From assembly GCA_910584715.1 (NCBI GenBank), contig CAJUAN010000056.1, positions 1 to 7,288 on the forward strand: 7,288 bases of DNA, read 5' to 3'. The notes beneath the pieces were generated by a model. The model searched no databases. It saw only the letters and a program-made list of their open reading frames with translations, and was not told the origin of the DNA. This document shows positions 1-4,806 of this stretch, piece after piece (the first letter of the stretch is position 1; every line of letters starts with the position of its first letter). A program made the position numbers and the translations under genes. The stretch comes from an uncultured Oscillospiraceae bacterium. Lineage in GTDB: Bacteria; Bacillota; Clostridia; Oscillospirales; Ruminococcaceae.

Positions 1-59
1 TGGCAGTCAGCTCCTTCTTCTGTGCGGTCAGCTCCTGATATTCCGCTTTCAGCTTAGGT
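1..59 (-). pseudogene. C-terminal fragment of the interrupted outer-element relaxase
   Basis: Read on the minus strand, 59 to 1 encodes PKLKAEYQELTAQKKELTA with no stop, so the frame continues past the left edge of the window. The lysine- and glutamate-rich helical composition resembles the coiled C-terminal tail of Tn1549/CTn-type relaxases. It joins in frame to the relaxase portion at the right edge (6345-7288) when the sequence between the two GT dinucleotides is removed, giving ...NIDKV-PKLKAEYQEL.... The fragment has no start of its own here and is separated from its N-terminal part by the 6.3-kb insertion, so it is probably not translated. The frame restoration is read directly from the sequence; the family is inferred from the right-hand part. 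Confidence 0.8.
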
Positions 60-80
60 CAGTTTACAAGAGACTACACG
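40..80. other. attL: left junction with GT crossover and left terminal inverted repeat
   Basis: Positions 40-57 are relaxase sequence, 58-59 are GT, and 60-79 read CAGTTTACAAGAGACTACAC, an element end. The reverse complement of the right end (6352-6371) matches this 20-mer with one mismatch. The flanks outside GT differ (AGCTTAG on the left, ACTTTGTC on the right). The only direct identity at the junctions is therefore two bases, the usual overlap length for serine recombinases. Confidence 0.85.
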
Positions 81-103
81 CAGACCGTGAAACGGGCTGC
101 TGA

Positions 104-152
104 CAACAAACGGCGCTATGCTCCCGGCAAGGGGCATAGCGCCTGTTTGTTG
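104..152. repeat. Long hairpin, 18-bp stem with one bulged base
   Basis: The left arm (104-121, CAACAAACGGCGCTATGC) pairs with the right arm (134-152) over 18 base pairs, with T144 as the only bulge. The loop is the 12 nt at 122-133. No T-tract follows, so a rho-independent terminator is unlikely. It lies between the element end and the oriT, about 35 bp upstream of the oriT hairpin. A role in mobilization, or in lagging-strand initiation once the strand is single-stranded, is inference. Confidence 0.75.
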
Positions 153-161
153 TGGGGGTAT

Positions 162-186
162 CCAAAGGGGGCAGCGCCCCATTTGG
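162..186. repeat. Hairpin immediately upstream of oriT
   Basis: CCAAA (162-166) pairs with TTTGG (182-186), and GGGG pairs with CCCC further in, with one G/A mismatch between the two blocks and a five-base loop. It abuts the oriT inverted repeat, sharing its GG. Together with 104-152 and 193-209 it makes three consecutive stem-loops on the strand predicted to be nicked. Confidence 0.5.
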
Positions 187-223
187 CACACGACTTTGCG
201 AAGCAAAGTGTAGTGTGTTATAC
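187..223 (+). other. oriT: oriT of the MobV (pMV158 / Pre-Mob) family, predicted nick between 217 and 218
   Basis: The sequence holds CACAC (187-191), the hairpin ACTTTGC-GAA-GCAAAGT (193-209), then TAGTGTG (211-217) followed directly by TTATAC (218-223). GTGTG at 213-217 pairs with CACAC at 187-191. This matches the layout and core of the pMV158 origin, where MobM cuts TAGTGTG/TTA, and similar cores occur in other MobV origins. The element encodes a MobV relaxase at 3576-4517, which makes it the likely partner. With the nick on the plus strand and the relaxase bound to the 5' end at T218, transfer would run rightwards through the element, and the left 160 bp would enter last. The site lies about 3.3 kb from the relaxase gene and 130 bp from the element end. 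Confidence 0.9.
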
Positions 224-361
224 GCTCTGTCGGCGTTGCCGTGAAAATGCCGTTGCCGCCGGGGAGGGCAAGGGTATTTGAAGCGGCAGGAGAACAGGCT
301 GTGCTTGCGGGGCGGGAGGCCGCAGGCGCAGGGCTGGTTTCATCAGCAGACAGAGCGTATA
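219..361. repeat. Perfect 13-bp inverted repeat with one arm just downstream of the nick
   Basis: TATACGCTCTGTC (219-231) and GACAGAGCGTATA (349-361) are exact reverse complements separated by 117 bases. The left arm begins one base after the predicted nick, so it overlaps the conserved TTATAC. The arms could pair when the strand is single-stranded. No gene is evident between them. Confidence 0.7.
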
Positions 362-397
362 TGAAAGCCCCCGTTCCTCGTCCCCCGTTTGGACTTA

Positions 398-412
398 GGG
401 CCAACTTGGCCC
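398..412. repeat. Short palindrome, copy 1 of a shared CAACTTGGCCCGA motif
   Basis: GGGCCAA-C-TTGGCCC is a 7-bp perfect dyad with a one-base centre. The 13-mer CAACTTGGCCCGA (402-414) recurs at 2946-2958, inside a different hairpin. Its function is unknown; two copies suggest a protein-binding site or a copied segment. Confidence 0.5.
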
Positions 413-447
413 GATGTTGTGTATAGACACTCGGCAAAGATAGCAGA

Positions 448-512
448 ACGGACGGAAAACGTCAAGGCTGAAATGAACGGGTTTGCGCCCGGCCTTGACC
501 GCCGCCGTCCGT
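448..512. repeat. Extended imperfect inverted repeat (structured DNA or RNA)
   Basis: ACGGACGG (448-455) pairs with CCGTCCGT (505-512) and GTCAAGGC (461-468) pairs with GCCTTGAC (492-499), with a symmetric 5x5 internal loop between the blocks. An inner CGGG (478-481) / CCCG (488-491) closes a six-base loop. The remaining 226-440 and 513-760 stretches show no convincing gene. The fold could act as RNA or as single-stranded DNA during transfer; which is unknown. Confidence 0.6.
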
Positions 513-534
513 CCCGCTGAATGGGTAGACAAGA

Positions 535-588
535 CGGACAATCCCATACTGTGCTTGTCCGCCATCAAAGCTATTTTGGAGTTGTCCG
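535..588. repeat. CGGACAA with two competing TTGTCCG partners
   Basis: CGGACAA (535-541) is complementary to TTGTCCG at 555-561 and to a second copy at 582-588. The two pairings exclude each other. A terminator-like hairpin follows at 608-637. The arrangement resembles a simple attenuator, but no rightward gene follows it in the present sequence. Confidence 0.4.
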
Positions 589-607
589 ACCTCTCAGAAT
601 TGGAATG

Positions 608-637
608 GGCGGGAAGCCATTTTAGGGCTTTCCCGCC
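608..637. terminator. GC-rich hairpin, possible terminator or dyad element
   Basis: GGCGGGAAGCC (608-618) pairs with GGCTTTCCCGCC (626-637) over 11 bp with one extra T in the right arm and a seven-base A/T-rich loop. Only a weak TTG follows on the plus strand and no T-run on the minus strand, so efficient termination is doubtful. It could end transcription of the leftward operon 125 bp past the acetyltransferase stop. Confidence 0.35.
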
Positions 638-669
638 TTGATTACCCATCAGCAAAGACGGGCGAGACT

Positions 670-712
670 GTCAACGGCGGTGCATTTATGCGCAGTTCAT
701 CTTGTCGTTGAC
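670..712. repeat. 7-bp inverted repeat GTCAACG / CGTTGAC
   Basis: GTCAACG (670-676) and CGTTGAC (706-712) flank a 29-base loop that itself contains GCAT-TT-ATGC (682-691). This lies just before an abrupt shift to AT-rich sequence at the acetyltransferase gene, so it may mark a cargo junction. That reading is speculative. Confidence 0.3.
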
Positions 713-761
713 TGGCTCGGCTGGCTTTGCTATCTCCCAGACGAGGAATTGTTGAAAGATG

Positions 762-1292
762 TTATAATGAAATCCAATATCTTTGTATTATTCCACTTTT
801 ACTTAAACCTACTGTATCAGAAATTTCGTTCTCCAACATCCCACCATTTTTAATAATCGTTCTTTGTGAAGCTACATTTCCTTTATCGCAGGTTAATAAA
901 ACCTTACTTTCTCCGAAGTCGCGACAAATGGGCAAAACCAGTTTTAGCATTTCAGACGCGTACCCTTTTTGCCTTTCTGATGGACGAATACTATATCCAA
1001 TATTGCCCCCATAATTTTTAAGAAAATCCGATAATGGGTGACGAAAATCTATCATTCCGACAAGAAATTTGTCACTTCGTCTTACCGCTAAAAACACTTC
1101 TGATGGAACATATCCAGTTTTATACTTTTTTCTTAATCTTCCTTCAAAATCAATCCATTCATCAAATGAATAGACATCTTCAAGTCCTGCACAACCGTCA
1201 AAGCTATCCCCATTTTGTGACATTTCTTCTTTGTATGACATTACTTGTTCTGCATAAAGTTTACATGGCCTAACTAACATCAATCCACACAT
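762..1292 (-). CDS. GNAT-family N-acetyltransferase (cargo)
   Basis: This 176-aa protein has a GNAT core: a beta-strand region LVGMIDFRH at about 77-85, the acetyl-CoA pyrophosphate-binding loop RQKGYA (107-112, matching Q/R-x-x-G-x-G/A) followed by a helix, and a C-terminal N-x-x-S...KNGG segment (about 139-151) typical of RimJ/RimL-like members. Such enzymes move acetyl from acetyl-CoA to an amine of a protein, small molecule or drug; the substrate cannot be read here. The first ATG is preceded by GAGG nine bases upstream; an internal ATG four codons in is an alternative start. It is the last gene of a leftward set, 35 bp after the HTH gene, and may be co-transcribed with it. It is clearly more AT-rich than the flanking HTH and mobilization genes, suggesting separate acquisition. 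A resistance role is possible but unsupported. Confidence 0.85.
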   Translation of the reverse strand: MCGLMLVRPCKLYAEQVMSYKEEMSQNGDSFDGCAGLEDVYSFDEWIDFEGRLRKKYKTGYVPSEVFLAVRRSDKFLVGMIDFRHPLSDFLKNYGGNIGYSIRPSERQKGYASEMLKLVLPICRDFGESKVLLTCDKGNVASQRTIIKNGGMLENEISDTVGLSKSGIIQRYWISL

Positions 1293-1327
1293 TACTTTTT
1301 ACCTCGCAATTTCTCGATTGTCGCTCG

Positions 1328-2131
1328 CTATTTCCGTTTTCCCCGTTGCGGCACATAGCTTTTCGTCAACTCGGATTTTTGTACAATCCGGGTCAGCCAT
1401 TGTTTTTCTTCCTCCGTCAGCTTGGTGTAGCGCAGTTTTGTCTGCTTACAGAACACCATCAACAGGTGTTCCGCCCGACTGCCCTTGAAGCTCGCCACTT
1501 CCTCCAAATCCCGCTTGAGTTCGTCCACAATGGTATTCTCCGGGGCGCTGTCGCTCCTGCCCCTGTGGGCTTGCCGTATGTCCTCCATGATAGCGTCAAT
1601 ATCGTGATGTACCCGGCTGCTGAAATAGTCGCCCTCTCGTACATGGGCAGCTTGCAGCACACCAGCGGTCTTGTCATGCTCCCCCGGCTGATACTTCTCC
1701 ACGATTTCAGCCCTCGCCACGTCTACCCATGCGTTCAAGTTCTGTATCTGTGTGGCGGCGATACCCTCCACATAAATCTGTATATCGGCCAGCAGCTTCA
1801 CAAAATCCGGGTGCGCCGCCAGCTCACAAAGCAAGGCGGTGTCAATCCGTCCGCTTTTCAACAATTCAATCATATCGTCACTCAAACGCAGGTCTGCAAG
1901 ATCGGCGTTTGGGTGATTTCTCGTTTCGTTCAGCCCTAACAGATAATCAGCGGTCACGCCGTAAAACTTCGCCAGCTTGATAAGGGCATAATGGCTGATG
2001 TCCTTGAAGTCGTCCGCTTCATAGCTGCCCAGCGCAGACTTGGAAAGCTGTGTCTGCTCCGCAAGCTGTTCCAGCGTCAGTCCACGTTCCACACGCAGGT
2101 CTTTCAGGCGTTCCTGTATAGTTAAAGCCAA
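1328..2131 (-). CDS. Cro/C1 (XRE) family HTH transcriptional regulator
   Basis: This 267-aa protein has an N-terminal HTH_3 domain at about residues 6-66 (ERLKDLRVERGLTLEQLAEQ, then the recognition helix region LSKSALGSYE, ending in the typical GVTADYLLGL). The long C-terminal region (about 75-267) is largely helical, charged, of unknown function, and has a basic end (PQRGKRK). The start is TTG, supported by a strong AGGAGG six to seven bases upstream; no in-frame ATG fits as well. It sits between the Cys4 gene (63 bp upstream) and the acetyltransferase. With no clear promoter in the 63-bp gap, read-through from the promoter at 2727-2755 is likely. Proteins of this type usually repress excision or transfer genes of their element; here the target is unknown. 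Base composition matches the mobilization genes, so it is probably backbone rather than cargo. Confidence 0.88.
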   Translation of the reverse strand: MALTIQERLKDLRVERGLTLEQLAEQTQLSKSALGSYEADDFKDISHYALIKLAKFYGVTADYLLGLNETRNHPNADLADLRLSDDMIELLKSGRIDTALLCELAAHPDFVKLLADIQIYVEGIAATQIQNLNAWVDVARAEIVEKYQPGEHDKTAGVLQAAHVREGDYFSSRVHHDIDAIMEDIRQAHRGRSDSAPENTIVDELKRDLEEVASFKGSRAEHLLMVFCKQTKLRYTKLTEEEKQWLTRIVQKSELTKSYVPQRGKRK

Positions 2132-2156
2132 GCTATCCCTCCTTGCTTTGCCTCCT

Positions 2157-2176
2157 CGATAAACTGGGAGTTATCG
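2157..2176. promoter_or_regulatory. Dyad upstream of the HTH gene, candidate operator
   Basis: CGATAA (2157-2162) and TTATCG (2171-2176) form a perfect 6-bp inverted repeat around eight bases, just upstream of the ribosome-binding site of the HTH gene. It could be an autoregulatory operator or a small hairpin in the mRNA leader. Nothing else in the sequence decides between these. Confidence 0.3.
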
Positions 2177-2194
2177 GGCTTAACCTTCCTGTCG

Positions 2195-2680
2195 CTATGA
2201 AGCCGACTTGCGTGCGGTAACTTCTGCACAGACCAGCCCAGCTATATACTCTGCTGTTTCATTTGTCAACAGGAAGAACATTCCGTCATTACGGCATTTT
2301 TTATGTGTATCGCCATTCAAGGTATAAACAAAACCTTTCACACAGGTATCACTACAAGCATTAGGGTCAATAAGCCGCTTGCAATCACGAGAAGCAGTCA
2401 TTTTCTTTTGCATATCAGCAGGCAGAGAAGCGAGTGTATCCTCATACTTGCCAGCATTGTCACCGTAAATTCGTGCCAAAACACCTGACTTGCGAAACAC
2501 CCAATTCATTATTGTTTTCTTTTCTAGTTGGTATGAAGCCGCATAACCGCTTTTTACCTCCTTTATTACGAGGTCACAACCCTGTTCAATAAGTTTGTTA
2601 TTAAGTTCCTCAACAAACGCTTGGTGTTCTGGCGCAACTGCCGATAGAAACTCTTTGAATAAAACCTTTTCTTTTGCCAT
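2195..2680 (-). CDS. Conserved small Cys4 protein of unknown function
   Basis: The 161-aa product starts MAKEKVLFKEFL. This ATG has a GAGGG ribosome-binding site eight bases upstream; the open frame extends to 2782, but a promoter lies within that extension, so the internal start is preferred. The C-terminal half carries C-x8-C-x3-C-x15-C (within DCKRL, NACSDTC and KKCRND), a spacing consistent with one zinc site. Between is a mixed region with KKTIMNWVFRKSGVLARIYG, which looks like a globular core. I recognise the general pattern from uncharacterised clostridial proteins but know no function. No signal peptide or membrane segment is seen. It is AT-rich relative to the HTH gene downstream, which suggests cargo. 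It is first in a leftward set followed by the HTH regulator and the acetyltransferase. Confidence 0.75.
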   Translation of the reverse strand: MAKEKVLFKEFLSAVAPEHQAFVEELNNKLIEQGCDLVIKEVKSGYAASYQLEKKTIMNWVFRKSGVLARIYGDNAGKYEDTLASLPADMQKKMTASRDCKRLIDPNACSDTCVKGFVYTLNGDTHKKCRNDGMFFLLTNETAEYIAGLVCAEVTARKSAS

Positions 2681-2726
2681 TATTTTTTCCCTCACAACTT
2701 CATATTTATCGTTCTGCTTTTTTTCC

Positions 2727-2755
2727 ATTCTACCACAAATCCGAGAGCGTGGAAA
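2727..2755 (-). promoter_or_regulatory. Sigma-A-like promoter for the leftward gene set
   Basis: On the minus strand TTTCCA (2755-2750) is followed after 17 bases by TAGAAT (2732-2727), with an upstream TG giving an extended -10. Matches to consensus are 4/6 and 5/6. Transcription would begin near 2720, 40 bases before the chosen start of the Cys4 gene, and supports that start over the longer frame. Confidence 0.55.
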
Positions 2756-2804
2756 TAGTGTGTTTTCCAGCGGTATTTCCAACCTTTCGGATATACGGGA
2801 CGGG

Positions 2805-2864
2805 CGGTCAAAAAAGTGTAGACTTGTGTTAGTTCATCGATGGACAAGCACAAGTGAATGACCG
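2805..2864. promoter_or_regulatory. Nested dyads in the divergent intergenic region, candidate operator
   Basis: CGGTCA (2805-2810) pairs with TGACCG (2859-2864), and inside it ACTTGTG (2822-2828) pairs exactly with CACAAGT (2849-2855); an ATCGAT palindrome lies at the centre. The block sits between the leftward promoter and the rightward mobilization genes, where a shared operator for divergent control would be expected. Binding by the HTH protein is inference. Confidence 0.4.
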
Positions 2865-2910
2865 TCCGAAAGAGATATTACCGGCTGGGGAAGCACGCCA
2901 TAACGCCGCC

Positions 2911-2935
2911 ACTTCTGGACAAAATGTCCAGAAGT
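2911..2935. repeat. Perfect 11-bp hairpin with AAA loop
   Basis: ACTTCTGGACA (2911-2921) pairs fully with TGTCCAGAAGT (2925-2935) around AAA. No T-run follows on either strand. It lies in the leader region ahead of the Cys-rich VLP gene and next to a second hairpin at 2938-2960. Confidence 0.7.
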
Positions 2936-2937
2936 CA

Positions 2938-2960
2938 CTTCGGGTCAACTTGGCCCGAAG
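2938..2960. repeat. Hairpin containing copy 2 of the CAACTTGGCCCGA motif
   Basis: CTTCGGG (2938-2944) pairs with CCCGAAG (2954-2960) around nine bases. It shares the 13-mer CAACTTGGCCCGA (2946-2958) with 402-414 near the left end. Only two bases separate it from the hairpin at 2911-2935, so the two could act as one leader structure for the downstream gene. Confidence 0.6.
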
Positions 2961-3053
2961 CAGGTCAGCGTACCAACACCGGGACACGCCGCAGGAATGG
3001 GGCAGGAACGGCTTTCGGGGAGAACGGCAGAATATGAAAAAGCGGAGGAACGC

Positions 3054-3455
3054 ATGAGTAAAAAACCACCAGAGATAGAGCGCACACCGGGCGGCGGCTT
3101 GCCACGCATGACCCCGGCACAGCGCAGACGGGCAAACGCCCTTGTTCGGAAAACCTGCTGTAACTACGATAACGGCAACTGCCTGTTGCTGGACGATGGT
3201 GAGGAATGTGTCTGCCCACAGACGATTTCCTATTCCGTCTGCTGCAAGTGGTTCCGCTGGGCGGTACTGCCACAGGACAAGGCGCTGGAAGCGGAGATAT
3301 TCCGCAGCGTCAGCGTGAAGCGGTGCGCCGAGTGCGGGGCGGCTTTCGTCCCCCGTTCCAACCGGGCGAAATACTGCGAAGCCTGCGCCAGACGGGTACA
3401 TAGGCGGCAGAAGAACGCCAGTGACAGGAAGAGGCGCAGGGAAACGGACAAATAG
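3054..3455 (+). CDS. Cysteine-rich VLP domain protein
   Basis: This 133-aa protein starts at ATG 3054, preceded by GGAGG five bases upstream; the frame is open further upstream but without a comparable site. Residues about 27-82 match the Cys_rich_VLP pattern: cysteines at 35, 36, 43, 52, 54, 63 and 64, followed by AVLP at 70-73. A second module has C91-x2-C94 and C108-x2-C111, a likely zinc knuckle, followed by a very basic tail (VHRRQKN...RKRRRETDK) suited to nucleic acid contact. Such proteins commonly sit next to mobilization or conjugation genes in clostridial elements; their biochemical role is not established. It is first in the rightward module, 120 bp ahead of the MobV relaxase, so an accessory role in mobilization is plausible. 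No signal peptide or membrane segment is seen. Confidence 0.85.
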   Translation: MSKKPPEIERTPGGGLPRMTPAQRRRANALVRKTCCNYDNGNCLLLDDGEECVCPQTISYSVCCKWFRWAVLPQDKALEAEIFRSVSVKRCAECGAAFVPRSNRAKYCEACARRVHRRQKNASDRKRRRETDK

Positions 3456-3575
3456 GGGCTGACAAAAGCCCATAAATCAAGGACTTTTCCGGGCTGTCCG
3501 GGGCGGGGCTGTGTGTTTGTAGGCTCCACCCCGGAAACCGCCCCCGAACCGTCCGCAGGAGGGAGGATTGATAGA
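3456..3575. other. GC-rich intergenic region ahead of the relaxase gene
   Basis: The 120 bp hold two short dyads: GGGCT/AGCCC directly after the upstream stop codon, and CCGGGG paired with CCCCGG about 30 bases further on. They end in a strong purine ribosome-binding site, GGAGGGAGG (3558-3566), before the TTG start. No clear promoter is seen, so read-through from the Cys-rich VLP gene is the simplest assumption. Confidence 0.45.
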
Positions 3576-4517
3576 TTGCCGCAATACGCAATCCTGCGAT
3601 TTGCAAAGCACAAGGGCAACCCGGCAAGGCCGCTGGAAGCCCATCACGAAAGGCAGAAAGAAAAGTACGCCAGCAACCCGGATATTGACACGGCAAGGAG
3701 CAAGTACAATTTCCATATCGTCAAGCCAGAGGGTCGGTATTATCACTTCATTCAGAGCCGCATTGAACAGGCCGGGTGCAGGACACGCAAGGACAGCACC
3801 CGGTTTGTGGACACGCTGATAACCGCCAGCCCGGAGTTTTTCAGGGGCAAGCCCCCAAAGGAGATACAAGCCTTTTTCCAGCGGGCGGCTGACTTCCTTA
3901 TCCAGCGGGTAGGCCGGGAGAATATCGTGTCGGCGGTGGTTCATATGGACGAGAAAACGCCCCATCTGCATTTAACCTTTGTTCCTCTGACGCAAGACAA
4001 CCGCCTGTGCGCCAAAGAGATTTTGGGCAACCGGGCAAGCCTTACAAAGTGGCAGGACGATTTTCACGCCTATATGGTGGAGAATTACCCAGACTTGGAG
4101 CGTGGGGAGAGCGCCAGCAAGACGGGCCGGAAACATATCCCCACCCGGCTATTCAAACAGGCGGTCAATCTCTCGAATCAGGCAAAGGCCATTGAAGCGG
4201 TGCTGGACGGCATTAACCCGCTGAACGCCGGGAAGAAGAAAGAGGAAGCCCTTTCCATGCTGAAAAAGTGGTTCCCGCAGATGGAGGACTTTTCCGGGCA
4301 ACTGAAAAAGTACAAGGTCACGATTGCCGACCTGCTGAAAAAAAACAAGAAGTTGGAAGCAAGGGCAAAGGCCAGCGAAAAAGGCAAGATGAAAGACACG
4401 ATGGAACGGGCGAAGCTGGAAAGCGAATTACATAATATCCAGCGGCTCGTTGACCGTATTCCGCCCGATGTGCTAGCGGAACTGAAACAACAACAGCAGT
4501 ATGGAAAGGATAGGTGA
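3576..4517 (+). CDS. MobV-family relaxase (Pre/Mob, plasmid recombination enzyme)
   Basis: The enzyme nicks oriT and pilots the cut strand during mobilization. The 313-aa product carries the N-terminal Mob_Pre fold. AHHER (22-26) places His23 at the position of MobM His22, the residue that attaches to DNA in pMV158. DIDTARSKYNFHIV (36-49) is the second conserved block. HMDEKTPHLHL (123-133) supplies the metal-binding histidines 123, 130 and 132. After about residue 215 it is a charged, lysine-rich helical region, shorter than in MobM (about 490 aa). I chose the TTG at 3576 because GGAGGGAGG ends nine bases upstream and the product then begins MPQYAILRFAKHKG, as family members usually do; the GTG at 3513 lacks a ribosome-binding site. 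Its likely substrate is the oriT at 187-223. The gene end overlaps the next gene by 17 bases. Confidence 0.93.
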   Translation: MPQYAILRFAKHKGNPARPLEAHHERQKEKYASNPDIDTARSKYNFHIVKPEGRYYHFIQSRIEQAGCRTRKDSTRFVDTLITASPEFFRGKPPKEIQAFFQRAADFLIQRVGRENIVSAVVHMDEKTPHLHLTFVPLTQDNRLCAKEILGNRASLTKWQDDFHAYMVENYPDLERGESASKTGRKHIPTRLFKQAVNLSNQAKAIEAVLDGINPLNAGKKKEEALSMLKKWFPQMEDFSGQLKKYKVTIADLLKKNKKLEARAKASEKGKMKDTMERAKLESELHNIQRLVDRIPPDVLAELKQQQQYGKDR

Positions 4518-4713
4518 TTTTATAAGCGGTATCAGATATAGAAAAGAAACAGAGGTCGTGACCTTTCAAGGAAAAGAAATCACGCTGGAAAATCTCTCTC
4601 CGGTATTCACGCCGGAGCAGGAAACGGTAAAGCGCCGGGAGTTGGAACAGCAGCTTTATGACGTGTTCCGCAAATACGCCGACAAGCGGCGGGCGGAGGA
4701 AACCGGGTCGTAA
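4501..4713 (+). CDS. Small 70-aa protein overlapping the relaxase end
   Basis: The frame starts at an ATG inside the last codons of the relaxase and overlaps it by 17 bases, suggesting translational coupling. The product begins MERIGDFISGIRYRKETEVV and ends in a charged amphipathic helix (TPEQETVKRRELEQQLYDVF, then RKYADKRRAEETGS). No cysteines, signal peptide or membrane segment are present. Its place after a Pre/Mob relaxase recalls tnpW after tnpZ in Tn4451, and the size is similar, but I cannot confirm sequence similarity. The conserved spacing, sensible composition and following recombinase promoter make it a likely real gene. Function is unknown; a helper in mobilization or recombination is conceivable. 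Confidence 0.7.
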   Translation: MERIGDFISGIRYRKETEVVTFQGKEITLENLSPVFTPEQETVKRRELEQQLYDVFRKYADKRRAEETGS

Positions 4714-4731
4714 GGTTTTCCAACGACAACA

Positions 4732-4760
4732 TTGATTTACGGGGCTGCTGGCGGTATAAT
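4732..4760 (+). promoter_or_regulatory. Promoter of the serine recombinase gene
   Basis: TTGATT (4732-4737) is followed after 17 bases by a perfect TATAAT (4755-4760). Transcription would start near 4767, 40 bases before the recombinase ATG. This gives the recombinase expression independent of the upstream mobilization genes. Confidence 0.75.
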
Positions 4761-4778
4761 AGTATTGTCAGCAGCTCC
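4741..4778. promoter_or_regulatory. Inverted repeat flanking the -10 box, candidate operator
   Basis: GCTGCTG (4744-4750) and CAGCAGC (4769-4775) are exact reverse complements, extended to 10 bp by GGG/TCC with one wobble pair. The TATAAT box lies in the loop. A protein bound to this dyad would cover the promoter. The element's HTH protein is an obvious candidate, but this is not shown. Confidence 0.5.
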
Positions 4779-4806
4779 GTTTCTTTTTGAAGAAAAGGAG
4801 CGACAA

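Noticed and set aside
54..437. Minus-strand open frame of 127 codons across attL and oriT
   Set aside because: It spans the recombination junction, the oriT and the long hairpin, has no ribosome-binding site, and has low-complexity alanine/proline/threonine composition typical of a chance frame in GC-rich DNA.
395..655. Minus-strand open frame of 86 codons in the left non-coding region
   Set aside because: It begins at TTG/ATG without a ribosome-binding site, resembles no family I know, and runs straight through the inverted repeats at 448-512 and 608-637, which explain the sequence better.
104..712. Possible CRISPR array or tRNA in the structured left region
   Set aside because: The repeats are inverted, differ from one another, and have no regular spacing. 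No cloverleaf or CCA-type end can be drawn.
749..768. TTGTTG...TATAAT as a plus-strand promoter
   Set aside because: The two hexamers are only eight bases apart, and TATAAT overlaps the end of the acetyltransferase gene. No plus-strand gene follows.
2681..2782. 34-residue N-terminal extension of the Cys4 protein
   Set aside because: A good minus-strand promoter lies at 2727-2755 inside it, and ATG 2680 has a better ribosome-binding site.
2854..3057. Plus-strand open frame of 67 codons ending in an ATGA overlap with the Cys-rich VLP start
   Set aside because: The GTG start has no ribosome-binding site and lies in a dyad arm, and the frame passes through two hairpins. The ATGA overlap is tempting for coupling, but the downstream gene has its own strong site, so I left it out.
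3513..3575. Longer relaxase starting at GTG 3513
   Set aside because: No ribosome-binding site precedes it, and the added residues are low-complexity. The TTG at 3576 has a strong site and gives the usual family N-terminus.
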